Assembly (NCBI RefSeq): GCF_943734655.1
Contig: NC_071355.1
Location: 201,704,939-201,768,938 of the forward strand
Length of the DNA stretch: 64,000 bases
Direction: 5' to 3'
Source: Sabethes cyaneus
Lineage: Eukaryota; Arthropoda; Insecta; Diptera; Culicidae
In this document: piece after piece, positions 57,101 through 64,000 of the stretch
How the letters are laid out: each line of letters starts with the position of its first letter
Numbering within the stretch: position 1 is the first letter of the stretch
The notes under the pieces: model-generated
The model's database searches: none
What the model saw: only the letters and a program-made list of their open reading frames with translations
Told to the model about the DNA's origin: nothing
Made by a program: the position numbers and the translations under genes

Positions 57101-60100
57101 ATCGTTTGTACTGCTACATGTTTACCTCTTTTGTTCTCCCACCATCCTTATGAACAGCGAGTGAGACGTCAAACTCGCAGTTTCCCATAAGAACACCAGA
57201 GAATAAAAGAGACGACGAATACCGTTTGCCGAACGGTGAGTGTATGCCCCGATAAACAATTTAGACAGATGGCATTTTACGCATCTATGCCGATACGCTA
57301 TGCCGATTACGCATCAGATGCCGATTAGTAGGTCACGCGAACTTACTGAATAGGGGGAAAAGTTCGAGGGATTTTTTAACGGGACGTAAAAAAATTCAGA
57401 TTTCTGGAATGCTTAAAATAGCACCTTGCGGGTGAAAATGGGTTCGGTGTGTTCAAAATTAGTTCCGCCGCTCCAACTTTTAAAGCGAAAAATCAAAAGT
57501 TTAGCTCAACAATAGTGTCTTCCAATGGTAACAGCTTGAAGAACTAAAGATAGCAAGAAGATTGGTATGCTGATATCCCCCACTTAGTCAACCCATCGCT
57601 TGTAATAAGGTAAAACAATCAGTGACCCGCTTAAACTGCTTAAAACTAGTTCTTTACCCTATGTGTAAATCCAATTCAACATATCCAGTTTGTTCAAACA
57701 GCTTTGATGCTGACAACGTGAAAAGCCTTTGACATGTCGATGCCATCTCGATCCCGGTTCTTGACACAAATTCTGCGAGGTTAGTCAAAATTGATCTTTT
57801 CTCTAAGAAACGTTGTTGATGATCTTTAATATTTGATTCCAACCATAGATAAAGGCAATTATAGACGAGGGATTCAAATAATTTTGGAATGGCTGATAAA
57901 ATGGCTATTCCACGGTAGTTTTCTACGTTCAATTTGCTGTCCTTTTTGTGAATAGAAATGATATGAGGAATTTTCCAGCAGCCGGGTAAATATCCATGTT
58001 GCAGGGATTTATTGAATAAAATATGCAGAAGATAAATTAATCCAGATTTCCTAATTTCCTTCAGTGATAATTCTGACAGCAGACAATCGGCCTACTAGGT
58101 GAAGAGCCCCGGAGAATACGAAATGATTGGTTTGATGGGGAATGTCAACAGGCACTGGAAAGAACAAAAAAATGGCTTGAAAAAATTATCTGAACGTTAC
58201 CACTAGGGAAAACATGGCAAATACTGACGTGCAAGGAACCATTTGACCACGTTCCCCAGAAGTGAAAAGCGCTACCAAGACGCAAATTTTACGAGATCGT
58301 GAATCTCGCAAAGATTGCACACCGAAACCTGACATATCTAAGGGACGGGATGGAATCGAATCATAAAGAAGAAGCGCGAAGTGGTCGATAGGTGAAAACA
58401 GCTCTTCGATGAACACCTCAATGGCGAAGTTGCAGAATGAGGCGGAATGGAAGTTAACCTAGTTAACCCATGGAAGATAGTAATGTTCTAGCACCTGATC
58501 TCCAAGAAGAATCAGTTTGCTGAAGATCAACAAAGTTACCGGTAAGGATCGCCTACCAGCAGAGCTCTATAAACATGGCCGAGAAATGACAAAAAGTATG
58601 ATCATCTCGACTGCTGCAACTACCGCTGCATAGCGCTGGTAAACGTCGCCTACAACGTTCTCCCCCAGATCCTGTTACGCCGGCTGTCACCGATAGTACA
58701 GGGGCTCGTAGGCAATTATCAGGCGGGCTTCATGGGGGCTTGCACAACTACGGACTGGATTTTTACCATCGGACAAATCTTGCAAAAATGTCGGGAGTAT
58801 AACGTGGCCACGCATTACATCTTTATTGATTTCAAAGCAGCATACGAAACAATCGATCGCCACTAGATAATAGGCAGTATGAATAAAAGCGTTTGTTTGA
58901 CTTCTTCCATAAGATTTCCACGGGAAAAGCAAAGCAAACTTATACGGCCTAATGTACGAACACGGTTTTCCGGAGGAACTGAAGAAAGAGGCTGAAAAGA
59001 GGACAAACGGGCCTGAAAATGGAAGAAAAAGACGAAAAACTGAACAGAAAAAAGAAAATCACGGCAGAAAAGAGGAAAAACGAGAGAGAAAAGAAGGGAA
59101 AACGAAACAAATAGAATAAAGAGGCACAAAAAAAGAAAGAAACGTAACAGAAAAATGAAGAAACGAAAGTTAAAACAAGAAAACGGAACAAAAATCAAGA
59201 GAATCCAAAAGGGAAAAGAAAGTAAACTGGGTATAAAAGGAGAATTGTGTAACAATTGGAAATATGTAGCGAGTTGGAAAATAGGAAAGAAAGTGAAGAA
59301 AAGAAAATCAGGAAAACGGACAAAAAAATAAAATCGCAGAGAAAAAGTTGAAAAATGAAAGATAAAAATGAAAATTGGAACGCAAAAGGAGAAAAGGAAA
59401 CCAAAAACAGAATGGGACCCAAAAAAGAAAAAACGGGGGATCTAAAAGAGAAAAAAGAAACAGACGAAGACGAAAAACGATGAGGAAAATAGACGAAAAC
59501 TGAAAACGAAAATGAGAAGAAAAAAGACGGAAATCGCGAAAGAAAGTTATAAAAGAAAATCAAGAGCAAAATAATAAAAACTGGGACCGCGAACCAAGAA
59601 AAACGGAACAGTGAAACAGAAAAGTCGGGACAGAAAAAACAAAAATGGAAGGAAAACGAAAAAAATGAGAGCAAAATGTAAGTAAAGAAACCAAGAAGAA
59701 AAAACAAAACCAGAAGTAAAAAAATGAGAGGCGATTAATTATAGCCTGGTTGGACTCGCGGATCCCCCATCATGCATAAAGGGGAACGTTTTGCAAACAT
59801 AATAAGCGTTGCTTCAATGACCCTCTCATACCTAATTTTCTGCTCTTTCCCTTTCACGCGTTGTCTCCCCTGAGATACTGTCAACACTTGTATTTCATTA
59901 CTTTCTTCTACCATTTCCTTCGTCGATTGTAAAAAACTACCGTCATGAAAAATTATTTAAATCCTCATTACAACGCTCAAGATAAAAACACGAGGTTGGT
60001 CTATCCTTGTCCTAATTCAAGTCTTTAAATGTCCAATGTCAAGTTTAAGTTCAAAATCTCCAAAAGATCCGGCGAGAAATCTGTCAGTTGAAGAGTAATA

Positions 60101-62907
60101 GAGTCGTCGAAAAGGACCACTTCCTGCTGAACTTTACTAAAATGGCAGAGAATCATCAGCAACGCCACTTCACTGAATAATTTCAAGGGTTTGGAAGGAG
60201 GAGAAACTACGGGAGGAGTGGATGGAAGATAAGATTTAACCCATCTGTAAAAATAAAAAAGGCAATCGGCTAGATTGCTGTACTTGCCGCGGCATTACGC
60301 TGGTCAACGCCGCCTACAAGGTGCTCTCCCAGATTTTGTGGCGTCGCCAATCCCCAACAGCAAGAGAATTCGTAAGGAAGTATCACGGGCCCCCACGTGC
60401 TTCTACGGATAATATTTACTCTCCGATAAATCCTCCAGAAATGTCGGGAGAACAATGTACACACGCACCATATTTTTGTGGATTTCAGGGCAGCATAGGA
60501 TGCTGTCGAGCGCGGACAGCTATGGCAGATAATGCTTCAAATTCTCTTTGCATGTTATTATTCATGTCTAATTCCAAGTAAAACTTCCAGTTCAAATTAC
60601 TACAAATTTAAGCCCAATTTCAAATCCAATATTAAGTCAAATTTCCCATTCAATTTGAATAAAGCTTTAAACCTCAATTAGCCCAAATTCAAATCTATTG
60701 CAATGCCCCATATCAAGTCCGATTTCAATTCCCATTGCAACTCTAATGTCTAGATTAGTTCCAAGTCTAAATTCTAGTCCAATTTTCAATGTTGAATGTT
60801 TTATATCCAATTCTATTCGAAAGTTCCAAGTTTTCAACCTAACCGGCCGATATTTTTATGGTAAGTAATAATAGATTCATCATCCTAAGATTACTCGATT
60901 TTCCACATTCTTCTGAAAGGCGGATGTACCAACTTTTATTTTTGTCTGGGCACGCTAATGTCTTGAATAAGATTTTTTAATTGGAGTTATATTAATGCTT
61001 GTTTTGAAATTTCAATCACTTTATCTTTTTTTCATCTCTATTTTAAATATGTGGTACGAAAACTTTAGTTGGAATTCTACAGAACTTTTAATGCTTCATT
61101 ATATCATTATATCTTACCCAAATGCCATTGAAATTGATTGATAAATTTTTTTAAATTTTAGTCGCCGTTTACTATTTGCATAGTAATGACTTCTTATATT
61201 CCACCATTGAAAAAGTGTTTCAAGCAAGCCAATCAATGACTGCTTGAAAAGTTTCAAATTAACGCCTCCACTTCCTGCCAAAAAAAACCCAAACCATGCG
61301 TGGGAGCATGTTGAGCGAAAGAACAACCAATCGACATACACAAGCTACTAGTTTCAAGAACAAGACGACTTCATTTCGTGTATGGTAGCATAAAAGGTTA
61401 TATTTTGGGATATTCACACAAACAAGTTGATAGGTTGGTTGTTTACTCACTGTTTTACGCCAAACAACTTCAAACTTTGGAAAAGAACTGCGATTATCTG
61501 TTTGGAACACTTTCAAATAAGCTTAGTAGATCAGATTAAAAATAAATTGCAATTATCTCAAAGTTAAGCCCATAAGACTCCATACACATAGGTAAAGAAA
61601 ACACCTAGCAACTCTTAGGAATGACCAGTTTTCATCGCAACAGGAAAAATCGGTTCAGATATTTTACCCCCCAAAGGCTCTACTTCATACCGTTTCACCC
61701 ACTCCCATTTACTCACCATATGCGTACCACACCGGCCCAAATACTTGATCTTATCCTGCACGATCGACAGCTGCTTCAGATACCAATCGCGGGCCTTCTC
61801 CACCGCCGTTAGGCCCTGCAGGAGGATATCTTTCTCCTGTTCGATCTGCTTCAGACGCTTGAGCATATTGTAATCGACGCCATTCTGCAGCGTGTGTCTT
61901 CGCGGTTCCCGTCGCCGTCCGATGCTGCCACCTCCGCCGGCGCTGCCTGACTTTTTCTGGTACAGACCGGTTGTGTGCATACCCAACGAGGGTGATGAAC
62001 TTGCGTTCGAGAGATCAATTTGACCGTCGGCCGGTCCGCGTGCCAGGCGGAGGTGGGTTTTATCGGATTTGTCCGATTCGCCCATCAGAAGCGACATTTG
62101 CCAGTTTTGCAGAGCGTTGCGTATTTCCGCCTTGTCGATGTTCGAGTTTTGCTGGTTTCGTTCGAGATTCAGCGCCACTCGAGGTGGTTTCGGTGGTCCG
62201 AAGGCACCTGGAAGGATGATGGGAGGTGACTCGAGAACTAGATCTATGTCACTATCGGGGGTCAGCTGAGGCATGCTGAGCGTTTTCTGCGCTGGCATTG
62301 CATTATTGGGTCGAACTGTTGCAGTGTTTGCACTGTTACTTGCCCAAGATGGTTTAGTCATTGTATCTAGATCTAATAGTGGAGCTGATGGCGGTCGAAC
62401 GGAGAGCTTGGTTGGTGAGAGGGGCAGTTTCTCCGAATCTTTAGACAGACGGCTTGTTCTACTTGATTCGGTTTGATTGCGGAGCAGGCAGATTTTGAGC
62501 CCACCGCAAAACCGATCGAACGAAAGCAGTCCGTTTGGGGGCGTAACTTTGCGCAAACTATCAATTACACCCCGTGGCAGCCCCTTGGTGCCATCGTCCT
62601 GCCAGCGGTCCTCGATGTCCGACAGCTTCACCAAACCGGTTTTCTGATCGTCCATTATATCGAACAAGGTGCGCATAGCGGATACGAATGGCTTCGGAAG
62701 TCCTTCGGCGTGGCTCCCAGCCCCAGCACCATCCTGGAGCGGATACTGCGGCTGTGCCAGTTGCGATTGTTGATGCGTCTGCTGATGATGAAGATGATAA
62801 TTATGATGCAGATGAACTCCGGTGATGCCACCAGCACCACCACCGCCACCGGCACCGACACCGTTCAGCGTGAGAATATTTTTGCGATTACGATTCGATG
62901 TTGCCAT
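52155..62907 (-). CDS. Suppressor-APC-domain protein (SAPCD2-like), two exons
   Basis: Exon 1 is 62907-61717 (397 codons, donor ATG|gtgagt, phase 0) and exon 2 is 52577-52155 (acceptor ttttacag|GAAACTTGG, 140 codons plus TAG), giving 537 aa. The start is the ATG at 62907 because an in-frame TAA lies 27 bp upstream. Residues 73-144 are the suppressor-APC EF-hand-like domain (FVSAMRTLFDIMDD, LPRGVIDSLRKV, LLSFDRFCGGLK), as in vertebrate SAPCD1/2. Gly- and His/Gln-rich runs precede it. Ser/Pro-rich linker follows. Coiled coil at ~345-392 (LKRLKQIEQEKDILLQ) continues in exon 2 (EVNRHLLTLAESWERGG, then RLQQQNLQLSEEV and LLEREKSSL). The C-terminus LVF could be a class II PDZ ligand (inference). Vertebrate SAPCD2 acts in spindle orientation and polarity. 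The 9.1 kb intron is full of transposons; a small extra exon there cannot be excluded. Confidence 0.85.
53190..53550. repeat. Dispersed pyrimidine-rich repeat, copy 2, with internal insertion
   Basis: Shares tcctgctcttt, ctttcttctaccgtttcctc and gtctattgcaaa-type text with 59790-60010. Extra sequence between about 53300 and 53440 is absent from the other copy. Confidence 0.5.
53953..55257 (+). mobile_element. ITm/mariner-type DNA transposon, inactive
   Basis: 1305 bp with ~29-bp inverted repeats: left begins ACGGGTGGCAACTAAAATTT and right, inverted, ACGGGTGGCAGCTAAAATTT, one mismatch over the repeat. TA flanks both ends (53951-53952 and 55258-55259). Transposase text: start ATG at 54175 (MASKQEAFRECVIHFFELQQ), a helix-turn-helix region with GSGRPAKILD, FFNNKPSC, and late ...YAFWPDGASSHYA, PKNHDPKNLSE. 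This matches mosquito DD37E/ITm-like transposases. Frameshifts and stops. A CT microsatellite lies between the left repeat and the gene. Confidence 0.85.
54045..54120. repeat. (CT)n microsatellite, ~38 units
   Basis: Uninterrupted CT dinucleotides within the 5' part of the ITm-type element; the inverted ends are otherwise conserved, so the repeat grew or was present inside it. Confidence 0.95.
55625..55738 (+). pseudogene. RTE-like endonuclease scrap
   Basis: ttttctaacatcacgaacat, then tgaccatcacctagtagcag and gtgcgctcaaaacta match the endonuclease end of copy D at 18118-18210. The Val-type SINE follows directly. Confidence 0.55.
55741..55936 (+). mobile_element. Val-type SINE, plus strand
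   Basis: Head ctactctaacaagccag, tgttcgaatctcgg, full body, tail caaggctttgc. It truncates the Jockey-like RT on the other strand at 55937. Confidence 0.75.
55937..56395 (-). pseudogene. Jockey-like RT, catalytic piece
   Basis: Minus-strand YLSNRKLFVRLNKSFP, SGVPQGSH, VLVYADDVNMFFPV (catalytic), LATLDNF-type text, LIINTSKRSVLIFSHKP and IMDRKLSFNAHIN. It is the downstream continuation of 57654-58095, separated by ~1.26 kb of unrecognised DNA. Confidence 0.75.
57654..58095 (-). pseudogene. Jockey-like RT, N-terminal piece
   Basis: Minus-strand LSELSLKEIRKSGLIYLLHI, LQHGYLPGCWKIPHIISIHK, NVENYRGIAILSAIPKLFES and RSILTNLAEFVSR, RT blocks 0-2. Confidence 0.75.
58096..58865 (+). pseudogene. RTE-like copy E
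   Basis: gacaatcggcctactaggtg aligns with the resume point of copy D. Later text reads CNYRCIALVNVAYNVLPQIL, IVQGLVGNYQAGFMGACTTT, IFTIGQILQKCREYNVATHY and IFIDFKAAYETIDRH, RT blocks 1-3. Truncated where the purine-rich array begins. Confidence 0.75.
58960..59735. repeat. Purine-rich minisatellite, array 2
   Basis: About 775 bp of gaaaaa/cgggaaaa/ggacaaaa variants, same character and orientation as 9990-10735. It encodes only spurious Phe-rich frames on the minus strand. Confidence 0.8.
59790..60010. repeat. Dispersed pyrimidine-rich repeat, copy 3
   Basis: ttgcttcaatgaccctctca, attactttcttctaccattt, ccttcgtcgattgtaaa, then acacgaggttggtct, the inverse of the accaaactcgtgttttt phrase at 8798 and 9297. 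Confidence 0.5.
60065..60560 (+). pseudogene. RTE-like copy F
   Basis: Linker and RT start: RREICQLKSN, a frame reading ...EEWMEGIV-type text, then attgctgtacttgccgcggc (NYRGI block) and VLSQILWRR. Truncated in RT block 2. Confidence 0.65.
60560..60850. repeat. TCCAATTTCAAG minisatellite, array 3
   Basis: Repeated aagcccaatttcaaatcc, attaagtcaaatttccc, tcaagtccgatttcaattcc and similar. It precedes the shared tail. Confidence 0.65.
60820..60965. repeat. Repeat tail shared with 10861-11010
   Basis: See 10861-11010: same blocks in the same order, ending tctgggcacgcta. Confidence 0.55.
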
Positions 62908-64000
62908 AACGTTCACGTTGATTGTTCGGCCTTAGAGTTGATTCATAATTTTGTTGGATAAATTTTTTTTCCGCACTACAAATGATCAGGGAAAATACAA
63001 TATTAATTTGCTAGCCAACGCACCACGATGCTGCTTTGAACTGAGACACAAAATTGGGATCACAAATTTTTTGAGACTCCCTTTTGGAGTTATTATTTGT
63101 TTACTCGGTTTTGGCTTGCGTCACGTTTTCAACTGCTGGGGATGGCCCGAAAATGTTTGTCATTATTTATTATCATTTTAGAAAGGTATCAATATTGTGA
63201 TACAGTGAAACACTTTTCTGTACAAAATTCTACGATTACTTTCCATCTCAGGTCAATAGAAAATGAAACACTTCGCTAGAATTAAGTTATTAAAACCAAA
63301 CGAAATAGTTTCATTATAGATATCACACTGAAAGCACTTCCTCACTCAATTTATTCCACAAAGCATTCTTTGCAATTCAGTGAACTGCATTTGAAAAAAT
63401 TTTATGTTAACACTTTAGGTTGTACAAATTATGGAGATTTTCTGACTATGTTTCTCTTCCGTCACGGTCGCCATCATTCGGTAGTGCCCGTTTACTTCGA
63501 AGGCAATCATTTGCCAGATAGTATTGTTCAACCCGTTGACTTATAGCTTCCAAAAGCTAATTAAGCCAGCACCGATTTGCACACAATACCATAGGGCTTA
63601 CACAAAATATACACATAATCTCGCTGCGAAGTGCTTACGCGCAGGAAGCTTGGCGTTTAACTGTACTGATTACTTCTTTCACTCCACTTTGCTTCGTAAA
63701 TTATGCTACTAGTCGTCGTTGCGGTCGTCGTCTGGTTCGCTAAACGCTTGTCTGATGAGATGAGGATTTGGCGAACACGCGCACGAAATGAAAATATTTA
63801 TCCATCCATCCGACCGCAAGCGGCATGGATGCTGCACGAAAAGCTATGCGTTTCGTCGAACAACATGAAGAATGACACAATCCGCCATCGGCGGCCACCG
63901 CGCGAACGCAGAAAGTTGAAGGCGCTAAAATTATGTTCTCCCACGGGTTGGTGGCACCGTTTGAACGATCAATGATCGCGTCCCGTCCGTCCGAACTTAT
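62908..64000 (-). other. 5' region of the SAPCD-like gene
   Basis: AT-rich upstream and probable leader. A possible 3' splice site (tcatttgtag on the minus strand, near 62979) could join a noncoding exon. The GC-richer 63700-64000 stretch could hold the promoter, but I see no diagnostic core motif or conserved ORF. Confidence 0.35.

Larger units (their letters stand above)
52578..61716 (-). other. SAPCD-like gene intron (9.1 kb)
   Basis: Donor gtgagt at 61716 and acceptor ag at 52578-52579. Holds an ITm/mariner-type transposon, a Val-type SINE, Jockey-like and RTE remnants, and minisatellites, annotated separately. I see nothing recognisable in 52600-53190, 56400-57650 or 60965-61700. Confidence 0.75.

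Noticed and set aside
1..64000. CRISPR arrays, operons, ribosome binding sites
   Set aside because: The window is eukaryotic (introns, poly(A) signals, non-LTR elements) and no direct-repeat/spacer pattern is present.

Overview
This is a nuclear segment from a dipteran insect, most likely a mosquito. The evidence is a collagen IV gene very close in layout and sequence to Drosophila Col4a1 (Cg25C), a head-to-head partner signal-peptide exon on the other strand as in the Drosophila Col4a1/viking pair, RTE, CR1/Jockey-group and Tc1/mariner (ITm-type) transposons of the kinds common in mosquitoes, and long repeat-filled introns. I cannot fix the genus. All gene models are read by eye from splice signals.

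Layout. Positions 1-24059 are read as a long first intron of the minus-strand collagen IV partner (viking/Col4a2-like). It holds no host exon that I can prove, apart from a possible scrap at the extreme left edge. It is packed with repeats: a BEL/Pao integrase fragment, an RTE-like copy (6.7-8.8 kb), hAT, piggyBac and TA-flanked MITEs, minisatellites, an R1/Loa-like RT fragment, a CR1-type element nested in an RTE copy, and Tc1/mariner remains. Positions 24060-24206 are the signal-peptide exon of the minus gene, and 24207-26082 is the shared upstream region and 5' UTR. Collagen alpha-1(IV) runs from 26083 to 40494 on the plus strand in six coding exons (1777 aa). Its 8.8 kb first intron carries SINEs, a Jockey-like RT fragment, a small MITE and a long inverted repeat.

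Positions 41.4-50.5 kb are repeat-rich intergenic DNA: minus-strand RTE copies, one split by a nearly complete 4.18 kb CR1/Jockey-group element with a 4-bp target duplication. A ZDHHC palmitoyltransferase gene (50936-51796, plus) and a two-exon gene for a suppressor-APC-domain protein (52155-62907, minus) are convergent, with their 3' ends about 360 bp apart. The 9.1 kb intron of the latter contains an ITm/mariner-type transposon with matching inverted repeats, a Jockey-like RT in two pieces, RTE remnants and minisatellites. Positions 62908-64000 are its 5' region.

How the genes relate: the two collagen IV chains are expected to be co-transcribed from the shared upstream region and assembled together into basement-membrane collagen. 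The palmitoyltransferase and the SAPCD-like polarity/cytoskeletal protein have no evident functional link to them. The rest of the window is a layered record of transposition. A tRNA-Val(AAC)-like SINE with at least nine copies and several nested insertions are the most informative non-gene features.
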